60,364 nucleotides of DNA from Desulfuromonadales bacterium (lineage in GTDB: Bacteria; Desulfobacterota; Desulfuromonadia; Desulfuromonadales; BM103): positions 1 through 60,364 of the forward strand of contig JAQYVY010000019.1 of the NCBI GenBank assembly GCA_030145195.1, in the 5' to 3' direction. The notes below the pieces were generated by a model that searched no databases, was not told the origin of the DNA, and saw only the letters and a program-made list of their open reading frames with translations. Every line of letters starts with the position of its first letter. Positions within the stretch are counted from its first letter, which is position 1. Below are positions 53,524-60,364 of the stretch, piece after piece. The translations under genes and the position numbers were made by a program.

Positions 53524-54468
53524 ATGCATTTATTCATCGACATTATCAATATCGTCCTGCCGGTCTTCTCGGTCATTGCACTCGGCTGGCTACTTCGCCG
53601 CTGGGGGTTGATTGATGCTCCTTTTCTACTTCAAACCAACAGGTTGGTTTATTACGTCTGTTTGCCGTTACTGCTCTTTTACAAGATCGGCACCGCTGAT
53701 TTTTTTGCCAATTTCAACGGCCGCTTGATTATTGGTTCAATTCTCGCCGTAACCGTCACTTTTGTCGCATCCTATCTCTACACGGTCATACGGAACTATC
53801 CCGCCAATACTCGCGGGGTCTTCAGCCAAGGAGCTTTTCGGGGCAACATTGCCTACATGGGCCTGGCCATCACTCTCAACGCTTACGGCGAGGCAGGACT
53901 AACCAAGGCTGGCATTCTGATGGGTTTCCTGGTGCCGTTTCTCAACCTCTTTGCCATTCTGGCTCTGCTCTGGCCACACCGTAGTGATGGTGAACCGCGA
54001 AATGCATCTTTCTGGTTTCGCCAAGTGGCACTGAACCCGCTGATCCTTGCGTCCTTCCTTGGTATCATCTGGAGCTTTTTCAACCTGCCCATTCCTCTGG
54101 TCTTCGAACGCAGCCTGAAGATTGCGACCGGCATGACCCTGCCGTTGGCGTTGCTGGCAATCGGCGGTGGTTTCTCCATCGAGAAGTTGCGCGGTGACCT
54201 GGTTAAGGCGGCTCTGGCGACCGGTGCTAAAACAATCTGGATGCCGATTCTCGCAGCAGTGATATTGATCGCTCTGGGGGTCAGGGGCATGGACCTCGGG
54301 ATCGGCGTACTGATTGCTGGCACCCCTGCAGCAACGGCTAATTACATCATGGCCCACCAGTTCAAAGGCGATGCCGAGCTGGCGGGCACAATAGTTATGT
54401 TCTCAACACTCTTTTCGGCTGTTACTTACACCGTTGCCCTCCTGATCCTGCGCAGCCAAGGGCTCTAA
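53524..54468 (+). CDS. AEC-family transporter
   Basis: 314 residues with about ten membrane segments and no signal peptide. The layout matches the auxin-efflux-carrier family, whose bacterial members export or import organic anions and small metabolites. The first gene of the only plus-strand block; it starts at ATG 53524 (a TTG at 53518 is possible). Substrate unknown. Confidence 0.8.
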   Translation: MHLFIDIINIVLPVFSVIALGWLLRRWGLIDAPFLLQTNRLVYYVCLPLLLFYKIGTADFFANFNGRLIIGSILAVTVTFVASYLYTVIRNYPANTRGVFSQGAFRGNIAYMGLAITLNAYGEAGLTKAGILMGFLVPFLNLFAILALLWPHRSDGEPRNASFWFRQVALNPLILASFLGIIWSFFNLPIPLVFERSLKIATGMTLPLALLAIGGGFSIEKLRGDLVKAALATGAKTIWMPILAAVILIALGVRGMDLGIGVLIAGTPAATANYIMAHQFKGDAELAGTIVMFSTLFSAVTYTVALLILRSQGL

Positions 54469-54491
54469 CTTCACGACTGAAATCGGCTAAC

Positions 54492-55082
54492 ATGAACTAC
54501 AAACCGTTTGAAATTGGCAAATCCTTTCGTATCACACCACCTGAGTGTCCCGCTTCAACTGACAATCGCACTGACCTGATCATGCAACGTGGTGCTTTCG
54601 GCTCTGGGGAGCATGAAACCACAGAAAGTTGTCTGGAGATTCTTGAATGTCTGGAAGGGATTAACGATGCCCGCACCCTTGATCTTGGCAGTGGAACGGG
54701 GATTCTGGCGCTGGCAGCCCTCAAACTCGGAGCGAGTCATGCCGTCTGCGTCGATATTGAGCCAAAAGCCGTTATCACCGCGAAGATTAACTGTCGTCTC
54801 AACCACCTCGCCGACCGGATCACACACATCACCGGAACTCTGGAAGCAGTAACCGAGGAGAGCTTCGACCTGATCCTGGCCAATATTTACGGCGACATCC
54901 TGCTGACCTTGGCTGAACCTTTGGCCGCAAAGCTTAAATCGGGAGGGATCCTGCTGCTTTCTGGGATATTGTGGGAGTACAACTTTGATGTACGGCAGGC
55001 TTATGAAAAGCAAGGGTGTAAGGTCGTCAAGAATCGGCTCTTAGAGGAATTCAGTACCATCCTGTTCACCAAGGATGAATAG
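54492..55082 (+). CDS. Short PrmA-like methyltransferase
   Basis: 196 residues: GAFGSGEHETT near 34-44 recalls the PrmA AFGTGTHxTT motif, and the SAM motif DLGSGTG is at 64-70, followed by LILANIYGD. Full PrmA (about 300 residues) methylates ribosomal protein L11; this protein lacks the N-terminal substrate-recognition domain. It may act on a different protein. It follows the AEC gene after 23 bases. Confidence 0.7.
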   Translation: MNYKPFEIGKSFRITPPECPASTDNRTDLIMQRGAFGSGEHETTESCLEILECLEGINDARTLDLGSGTGILALAALKLGASHAVCVDIEPKAVITAKINCRLNHLADRITHITGTLEAVTEESFDLILANIYGDILLTLAEPLAAKLKSGGILLLSGILWEYNFDVRQAYEKQGCKVVKNRLLEEFSTILFTKDE

Positions 55083-55135
55083 AACCGGGACTCTTTTCAT
55101 TTCCGTTCTTTGACGTTCCCCCTCAACTTGAAACT

Positions 55136-56059
55136 ATGAAATCATCTCTAGCTATCACATTACTGCTCCTTCTTGCCTATTCTCTCCCCTGCTACGCGAC
55201 TGATGTCATCGTGGAAGAGGCCAAGTTTCCCGTGGTTGTCGGTGAGACCGAAACGACCCAGGTTGGGGCAGACGAGACCCTGATGGAGGTCGCACTACGA
55301 GGGGGGCTAGGCTACGAAGTCGTCGCTAACGCCAACCGACACATCGATCCATGGAAACCCGGGAAGGGAACCCAGATCATTTTGCCTGGGGAAGCGATAC
55401 TCCCTTTTGGCTCAAAACTTGGGCTGACAATCAACCTGGCAGAGCTACGATTATTTCACGTGCGCATAACTGAAGAGAAACCACAGGCATCAGTCTACCC
55501 GCTTGGCATCGGTCGTGCCGGGAGAGAAACCCCGGAAGGCAACTATCATATTGTCATCAAAAAGGAGCGCCCGGACTGGCGGGTTCCTGAGGGGTTGCGC
55601 GAACAGGATCAAACGCTTCCTGAGATCGTTCAACCGGGGCCACAAAACCCGCTTGGTGACTACTGGCTCGGGCTATCAGCTCCGGGTTATGGTGTCCACG
55701 GCACCAATCGCCCGCTTGGTGTCGGTCGCCGCGTCAGCTACGGATGCATGCGTATGTATCCGCAAGACATTGCAACACTTTATGCCCAGGTTGAAACCGG
55801 CACGCCCGTACAAATTGTCTACCAACCGGTTAAAGCAGCATGGTCAGGGAATAAGCTGCTACTTGAAGTCCATCCTGACTATCTCGGCCGTTTTGACAAC
55901 GGGTTTCAGAACGCCTTAACCATGATTTCACATACTGGGTGGCCAGATGAAATTGATTATGCAGAAGTTCAAAGGCTTATCGAGGAGAAAAACGGCACAG
56001 CAACGATAATCAACATTCTCGGTCTTGGACTTGCACCGCAGAGAGAGGCTTCACCGTAA
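55136..56059 (+). CDS. L,D-transpeptidase (YkuD domain) with a LysM-like segment
   Basis: 307 residues with a signal peptide (1-21), a LysM-like region (about 40-85), and a YkuD catalytic domain containing H188 in VHGTN and the catalytic C204 in RRVSYGCMRM. Most relatives have SHGC before the Arg, whereas this one has SYGC. It cross-links peptidoglycan or attaches a lipoprotein. A Lpp-like protein is encoded immediately downstream on the other strand, a suggestive substrate. Confidence 0.8.
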   Translation: MKSSLAITLLLLLAYSLPCYATDVIVEEAKFPVVVGETETTQVGADETLMEVALRGGLGYEVVANANRHIDPWKPGKGTQIILPGEAILPFGSKLGLTINLAELRLFHVRITEEKPQASVYPLGIGRAGRETPEGNYHIVIKKERPDWRVPEGLREQDQTLPEIVQPGPQNPLGDYWLGLSAPGYGVHGTNRPLGVGRRVSYGCMRMYPQDIATLYAQVETGTPVQIVYQPVKAAWSGNKLLLEVHPDYLGRFDNGFQNALTMISHTGWPDEIDYAEVQRLIEEKNGTATIINILGLGLAPQREASP

Positions 56060-56227
56060 CAATGGAAAGAGTTATTCATCGCGTCGTTGCATTAGCTTTT
56101 CAATTCACAGAAAATTCTACTTTAGAGTTGAGGCACAGAGAAAGCTCTTGAGTTATCAAGAGCTGCATCTCTACCTCTATGCAATAATAGAGTGACTGCA
56201 TTTGTTTTTTTCGCGATGAGTCCAAAC

Positions 56228-56259
56228 AAAAAGGCTCCAGGAAAACCCGGAGCCTTTTT
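56228..56259. terminator. Bidirectional rho-independent terminator
   Basis: The sequence aaaaaggctcc...ggagccttttt forms a six-base GC stem with A and T runs on both sides. It ends the Lpp-like gene on the minus strand and could also stop plus-strand transcripts from the L,D-transpeptidase. Confidence 0.85.
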
Positions 56260-56276
56260 GCTAATTTGAGAACAGG

Positions 56277-56564
56277 TTACTTGCGCAGACCCATTTCAAA
56301 TGCTTTAGCAGCCTTAGCAGCGCTGTCTTGGGCTGAAGCAGCAGCAGCTTCCGCACGTTTGGCAGCGGCATCCGCCGTAGCAGCAGAAGCAGCAGCTTTC
56401 TGCGCTGAAGAATCCGCTTTCTGTGCTGAGGTCATAGCAGCATCAGACGCCTGCAGTGCAGCATCCAGCTTTGCCTGGTCTTCCAAGCTTAATTTTGCGA
56501 CGCAACCGCCAAGTAGCATTCCAACCAGAGCCAATACAATCAGTTTCATCTGCGTTTTTTTCAT
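56277..56564 (-). CDS. Alanine-zipper Lpp/OprI-like lipoprotein
   Basis: About 95 residues. A lipoprotein signal with lipobox LLGGC (Cys25) is followed by a long helix rich in Ala (QKAAASAATADAAAK and similar, near 57-71) and a terminal Lys. The pattern matches OprI and Braun-type lipoproteins that form trimeric alanine coiled coils and anchor the outer membrane to peptidoglycan. GGAGG lies nine bases before the ATG at 56564. An L,D-transpeptidase is encoded next door. Confidence 0.8.
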   Translation of the reverse strand: MKKTQMKLIVLALVGMLLGGCVAKLSLEDQAKLDAALQASDAAMTSAQKADSSAQKAAASAATADAAAKRAEAAAASAQDSAAKAAKAFEMGLRK

Positions 56565-56601
56565 AAACATGTTCCTCCATTGTGGTTTTAGTAACTCCAC
56601 C

Positions 56602-56630
56602 AATAGAACCACAACCTTAGAATATGTCAA
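56602..56630 (-). promoter_or_regulatory. Sigma-70-type promoter of the Lpp-like gene
   Basis: On the minus strand TTGACA is followed after 17 bases by TCTATT. It lies about 38 bases upstream of the start. The perfect -35 suggests strong expression, as usual for Lpp proteins. Confidence 0.65.
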
Positions 56631-56743
56631 TATTATTCACACCACAGAACAAAAAAGGACCAGCCCTGGCGGGAACGGCCATGTAAACATCAATTTATCG
56701 GCGAAAGCTGGTATTTATCTGCAGCTTCAACCAGCAAAAAAAA

Positions 56744-56941
56744 CTAATCGTCTTGACCGGACTCCCTAGATTCTGACCAGGCATATTGTCTCGATGCCAT
56801 ACTGCGCCGAAAAAAGGCAACCATCGCCACAAAGAATAGCCCCCCCATATACATGGCACCGAATGCGACCAAAAAGGAATACTGATAAATCAGATAAGCA
56901 ACCACACAGAGAAAAAACATTTGTATAACATAGGATCTCAT
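56744..56941 (-). CDS. Small two-helix membrane protein of unknown function
   Basis: About 65 residues: two hydrophobic stretches (near 6-19 and 25-40), a basic loop, and a polar C-terminal tail. The start ATG at 56941 has AGGAGG four bases upstream. No family was recognised. It lies between the Lpp-like gene and the frd operon. Confidence 0.6.
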   Translation of the reverse strand: MRSYVIQMFFLCVVAYLIYQYSFLVAFGAMYMGGLFFVAMVAFFRRSMASRQYAWSESRESGQDD

Positions 56942-57075
56942 CCGCCCTCCTGCATGCACTACCTTGCGGATTAAAGTTTTGATTAAAATGTTTAAAATAG
57001 CTATATCATAGTCTTCTCACAATCGTCTCACAGCCGCAACGCATAAGCTCAAGCACTGCTTTGGCACAATAACAT

Positions 57076-57110
57076 AAAAAAAGGAGCGAACCAGATGGCC
57101 CGCCCCTTTT
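57076..57110 (-). terminator. Rho-independent terminator after frdB
   Basis: On the minus strand GGGGCG pairs with CGCTCC around an inner GGCC/GGTT stem, followed by a run of seven T. It lies about 24 bases past the frdB stop. Confidence 0.85.
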
Positions 57111-57133
57111 AGAGTTACTACAGTAACGACAGA

Positions 57134-57874
57134 TTACTTACATAGTGCCTTCATAAATTCACGGTTCAACTTACCGATAAATTTAACATCAAGACCTTTG
57201 GGGCAAGAAGCCTGGCACTCATAATGGTTGGTGCAATTACCGAAACCATGTTCCGTGGCAGCTTCGGTCATTGCCATGACGCGGGTATGTGCTTCGACCT
57301 TACCTTGCGGCAAAACCGCCAATTGGGCAACCTTGGCGCCAGTGAAGAGCATAGCCGAACTGTTCGGACAAGAAGCGACACAAGCACCGCAACCGATACA
57401 CTCGGCAGCATCCATGGAATATTCAGCAACAGGGTTGCCGATAGGCAGGGCGTTACCATCAGCAACACCGCCGGTGTGGCAGGAAGTGTAGCCACCTGCC
57501 TGCATAATTTTTTCCAGGCCGCCACGATCAACGACCAGGTCTTTAATCACCGGGAAGGCACGTGCTTTCCAAGGCTCGATGAAAACTTCATCGCCATCCT
57601 TAAACTGCCGCATATGCAGCTGACAGACCGTGGTCCGTTCCTGGCCGCCGTGAGGAACTCCGTTAATAACCTGTGAACACATTCCGCAGATACCCTCGCG
57701 GCAATCGTGGTCAAACGCAATGACATCCTTGCCTGCTTTTGCCAGAACCAGATTGATATCATCCAGCATCTCCAGAAAGGACTGGTCTGGGCTTACATCT
57801 GGAGCATCAAAAGTCTCCAGCCTTCCTTTATCATTTGGGCCGTTCTGGCGCCATACGTGCAGTTTGAGTTTCAT
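57134..57874 (-). CDS. frdB: Fumarate reductase/succinate dehydrogenase iron-sulfur subunit
   Basis: 246 residues: [2Fe-2S] site from CREGICGMC near 59-67 plus a later Cys, [4Fe-4S] site CIGCGACVASC near 149-159, and [3Fe-4S] site with CTNHYECQASCPKG near 214-227. It carries electrons between the flavoprotein and the membrane subunit. The Geobacter complex is used in both directions. The start abuts the frdA stop. Confidence 0.9.
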   Translation of the reverse strand: MKLKLHVWRQNGPNDKGRLETFDAPDVSPDQSFLEMLDDINLVLAKAGKDVIAFDHDCREGICGMCSQVINGVPHGGQERTTVCQLHMRQFKDGDEVFIEPWKARAFPVIKDLVVDRGGLEKIMQAGGYTSCHTGGVADGNALPIGNPVAEYSMDAAECIGCGACVASCPNSSAMLFTGAKVAQLAVLPQGKVEAHTRVMAMTEAATEHGFGNCTNHYECQASCPKGLDVKFIGKLNREFMKALCK

Positions 57875-59790
57875 TATTTGTAACTCCTTACGGCAAGCTT
57901 GATATTCTCAAATTTCAAAGGCTCTTTGTGTAATTCGGGCTCGACACCTACGCCTTTGAATTCCCAGGCAGCAACGTAACAAAAGTCTTCATCATTACGC
58001 ATTGCTTCGCCATCATCAGTCTGATGCTCAGTCCGGAAGTGACCGCCACAAGATTCTTCCCGGTTCAGTGCATCTCTGGTAAGGATTTCTGCAAACTCAA
58101 AGAAATCAGCCAGACGACAGGCATTTTCAAGCTCCTGGTTGAACTGCTCATTAGTCCCAACCACCTTGACATTTTTCCAGAACTCTTCGCGAATCTCGGG
58201 GATACGTTTGAGAGCGTGTTCAAGGCTTTCCTTGCTACGAGCCATGCCGACATCTTCCCACATGACCTTGCCGAGCTCACGATGATATTCGGAAGGAGTC
58301 TTGGTGCCATTGATAGAGAGCAATTTATCGATGTTGGACTTAACCTCATCAGCAGACTTCTTAAACTCTGCGTGATCGTCCTTGACTTCACCCGGCTTCA
58401 CAGTCGCCAGATAACCAGCAATAGTGTAAGGAATGACGAAGTAGCCGTCGGCAAGTCCCTGCATCAGAGCAGAAGCACCGAGGCGGTTGGCACCGTGCAC
58501 GGAGAAATTGGCTTCACCGAGAACGAACAGGCCTGGGACGTTACTCATACAGTTGTAATCAACCCAGAGGCCACCCATGGCATAGTGCGGTGCCGGATAG
58601 ATACGCATCGGTTGCTTGTAACCGTTTTCATCAGTGATCTTCTCATACATCTCGAAGAGGTTGCCGTAACGCCCGCGGATGGTGTCTTCACCGAGACGCT
58701 TGATCGAATCGGCGAAATCGAGAAATACGCCGCGTTTACCGGGGCCAACGCCACGCTCGTCATCACACTGCTCTTTGGCAGCACGGGAGGCGATGTCACG
58801 CGGGGCAAGGTTACCAAATGAAGGATATTTACGCTCAAGGTAGTAGTCGCGATCGTCCTCAGCAACATCTCCTGCCGGCTTCTCGCAATCTTCAACCTTC
58901 TTAGGTACCCAACAACGACCATCATTACGCAACGACTCGGACATCAAAGTCAGCTTCGACTGATGCTCACCAGACTGGGGGATACAGGTCGGATGAATCT
59001 GAGTGTAACAAGGGTTGGCCATATAGGCACCCTTACGGGCAGCCTTCCAGGCAGCGGTAACACTACAGCCCATAGCGTTGGTAGAGAGATAAAAGACGTT
59101 GACATAACCACCGGTTGCCAGAATAACGGCATCACCCCAATGGGACTCAATTTCGCCGGTTACCATGTTGCGACAGGTGATACCTCTGGAGACGCCGTCA
59201 ACCACAACGAGGTCGAGCATTTCACGCCGCTCGTGGAGCGTAACCGTTCCGGCCTTAACCTGACGAGAAAGCGCTGAATAAGCACCGAGCAGCAGTTGCT
59301 GACCGGTCTGACCGCGAGCAAAGAAGGTACGCGAAACCTGGGCACCACCAAAAGAGCGGTTATCCAGGTAACCGGCGTAATCGCGAGCGAAAGGAACGCC
59401 CTGAGCGACACACTGGTCAATAATGTTGTTTGACACCTGAGAGAGACGCCAGACGTCTGCTTCACGAGCACGGAAGTCGCCGCCCTTGATAGTATCGTAG
59501 AACAAACGGTAAATGGAGTCACCATCGTTCGGGTAGTTTTTAGCGGCGTTAATGCCGCCCTGAGCTGCGATGGAGTGAGCGCGGCGGGCACTGTCCTGGT
59601 AGCAGAAAGCATGGACTTGATAGCCCAGTTCGCCCAAGGAAGCCGCCGCAGCACCACCGGCAAGACCGGTGCCGACGCAGAGTACTTTGTATTTACGTTT
59701 ATTCGAAGGATTGACCAACTTCGATTCGAAGCGATGACGATCCCAGGAAGTTTCAATTGGTCCGGTAGGACACTTGCCGTCGAGTATCAT
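57874..59790 (-). CDS. frdA: Fumarate reductase/succinate dehydrogenase flavoprotein
   Basis: 638 residues: FAD-binding [19 protein letters not shown] near 38-56, the covalent-FAD His in [11 protein letters not shown] near 69-79, and a succinate-site HxTxxGxxR-like region. Active-site and capping domains are complete. It resembles B-type Frd/Sdh of Wolinella and Geobacter. It is spaced 12 bases from the membrane subunit gene. Probably functions as succinate dehydrogenase in acetate oxidation and fumarate reductase when fumarate is the acceptor. Confidence 0.9.
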   Translation of the reverse strand: MILDGKCPTGPIETSWDRHRFESKLVNPSNKRKYKVLCVGTGLAGGAAAASLGELGYQVHAFCYQDSARRAHSIAAQGGINAAKNYPNDGDSIYRLFYDTIKGGDFRAREADVWRLSQVSNNIIDQCVAQGVPFARDYAGYLDNRSFGGAQVSRTFFARGQTGQQLLLGAYSALSRQVKAGTVTLHERREMLDLVVVDGVSRGITCRNMVTGEIESHWGDAVILATGGYVNVFYLSTNAMGCSVTAAWKAARKGAYMANPCYTQIHPTCIPQSGEHQSKLTLMSESLRNDGRCWVPKKVEDCEKPAGDVAEDDRDYYLERKYPSFGNLAPRDIASRAAKEQCDDERGVGPGKRGVFLDFADSIKRLGEDTIRGRYGNLFEMYEKITDENGYKQPMRIYPAPHYAMGGLWVDYNCMSNVPGLFVLGEANFSVHGANRLGASALMQGLADGYFVIPYTIAGYLATVKPGEVKDDHAEFKKSADEVKSNIDKLLSINGTKTPSEYHRELGKVMWEDVGMARSKESLEHALKRIPEIREEFWKNVKVVGTNEQFNQELENACRLADFFEFAEILTRDALNREESCGGHFRTEHQTDDGEAMRNDEDFCYVAAWEFKGVGVEPELHKEPLKFENIKLAVRSYK

Positions 59791-59802
59791 TAAATCGACC
59801 TC

Positions 59803-60364
59803 CTAAAGCTTGATGAGTCCGGCAACAACCAGCAGCGGAATTGAGATGTATCCTACCAAAAGGACCAAACCAACCAACTTGCTGATCATTCCCATGACCG
59901 GAAGGGACTTGTCATTGCTCAGTCCCAAAGTCTGGAACAGGCTCTGGAAGCCGTGACTAACATGCAGGAACAGAAAGCCCATACCGATCAGGTAGATCAG
60001 AACCGGTAACGTGCTTTTGAAACCTGCAACCACCATGGTGTAAACATTAACCATGTGTGTAGCTTCATTCATCTCGTAGACGCCCATACCAGGCACCTGC
60101 ACGGTAAAATGCAGCAAGTGATAGATGGCAAAAGCCAGCAACACCAGACCCGAAACGATCATGGTTTCGGCACCGAAACCTGTTTTCAGCCGTTTGATCT
60201 GAACGTTTTTCTCAGGAGTTGCCGCCTTGTTTTCAAGGGTCAGCTGAATCCCAAAGAAGATGTGAATTGCAAAAGCCGCCAGCATAACAAGCCGGAAGAC
60301 CCAGACGAATGGTCCGAGGCTATGAAGCTTCTGCGCATAAGCGTTGATTGCATCTGCACCGACA
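59803..60364 (-). CDS. frdC: Fumarate reductase membrane subunit (cytochrome b), 5' end outside window
   Basis: The frame is open to the window edge, so the N-terminus is cut off. What remains is about 186 residues with at least four membrane segments and the haem-region HLLHFTVQVPG. The C-terminal part has GFLFLHVSHGFQSLF with a haem His. This is the B-type single-subunit diheme anchor. An internal ATG at 60285 is not a sensible start because upstream residues continue the protein. Confidence 0.85.
   Translation of the reverse strand, partial: VGADAINAYAQKLHSLGPFVWVFRLVMLAAFAIHIFFGIQLTLENKAATPEKNVQIKRLKTGFGAETMIVSGLVLLAFAIYHLLHFTVQVPGMGVYEMNEATHMVNVYTMVVAGFKSTLPVLIYLIGMGFLFLHVSHGFQSLFQTLGLSNDKSLPVMGMISKLVGLVLLVGYISIPLLVVAGLIKL

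Noticed and set aside
58024-58821. Plus-strand open frame of 265 codons opposite frdA
   Set aside because: It is an antisense shadow of the conserved FrdA coding sequence.

Overview
The window looks like a chromosomal segment of a Desulfuromonadia bacterium (the Geobacter/Desulfuromonas/Pelobacter lineage, phylum Desulfobacterota). The evidence is a pilB-pilT-pilC-pilS-pilR-pilA block whose pilins have only 60 mature residues and are followed by a separate secreted PilA-C-like partner. A B-type frdCAB operon, a Feo/DtxR/Fur iron block and two NtrC-type two-component pairs agree with this. Almost every gene lies on the minus strand, so transcription mostly runs from high to low coordinates. 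No tRNA, rRNA or CRISPR array was seen.

Layout. (1) 1-0.8 kb: the edge of an IS3-family element and a decayed gmhA-like phosphoheptose isomerase remnant. (2) 0.8-26 kb: a large surface-polysaccharide locus. It holds a flippase, glycosyltransferases, a capsule-type protein, heptose-type enzymes (isomerase, a kinase/nucleotidyltransferase fusion with reversed domain order, a sugar-1-P nucleotidyltransferase), two nucleotide-sugar SDR enzymes, a UDP-galactopyranose-mutase-like flavoenzyme of eukaryotic-type sequence, a decaprenyl-phosphate phosphoribosyltransferase-like UbiA protein, and a B12 radical SAM enzyme. Its centre (10.3-18 kb) is an unusual cassette: an acetolactate-synthase-like ThDP enzyme, an SDR, a sugar C-methyltransferase, a PLP aminotransferase and an E1 alpha/beta pair without E2 or E3. 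A second fossil, a decayed copy of the nucleotidyltransferase, lies at 3.2-3.4 kb. (3) 26-32.2 kb: two tandem TMTC-like membrane glycosyltransferase/TPR proteins and an ABC exporter with a small TPR protein. This position just downstream of the pilins recalls the Geobacter xap locus. (4) 32.2-40.5 kb: PilA-C-like protein, two pilins, PilR, PilS, PilC, PilT and PilB, with a well-formed sigma-54 promoter before the second pilin. (5) 40.7-45.2 kb: ribF, rnr and a chromosomal ParM-like actin homologue. (6) 45.2-48.7 kb: iron block with feoB, a 58-aa Cys-rich protein, a DtxR-FeoA fusion regulator and fur, with Fur-box-like sites. (7) 48.8-56 kb: CcdA and TlpA, a thioesterase, an NtrC-type regulator and kinase, then three plus-strand genes (AEC transporter, PrmA-like methyltransferase, L,D-transpeptidase). 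(8) 56.3-60.4 kb: alanine-rich Lpp-like lipoprotein, a small membrane protein, and frdB, frdA and partial frdC.

How the parts may work together. The 0.8-26 kb locus probably makes and modifies a heptose- and furanose-containing glycan exported by a flippase and/or ABC transporter. The ThDP/aminotransferase/C-methyltransferase cassette is the best candidate for an undescribed sugar or acyl modification. The adjacent type IV pilus or pseudopilus block is regulated by PilS/PilR and sigma-54. In Geobacter such a neighbourhood serves extracellular electron transfer, and that link is inferred here. Several genes in the polysaccharide part appear more AT-rich than the pil-to-frd part, and the two gene fossils plus an IS edge suggest repeated exchange. 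All product names rest on reading motifs and recalled family knowledge; no search was run.
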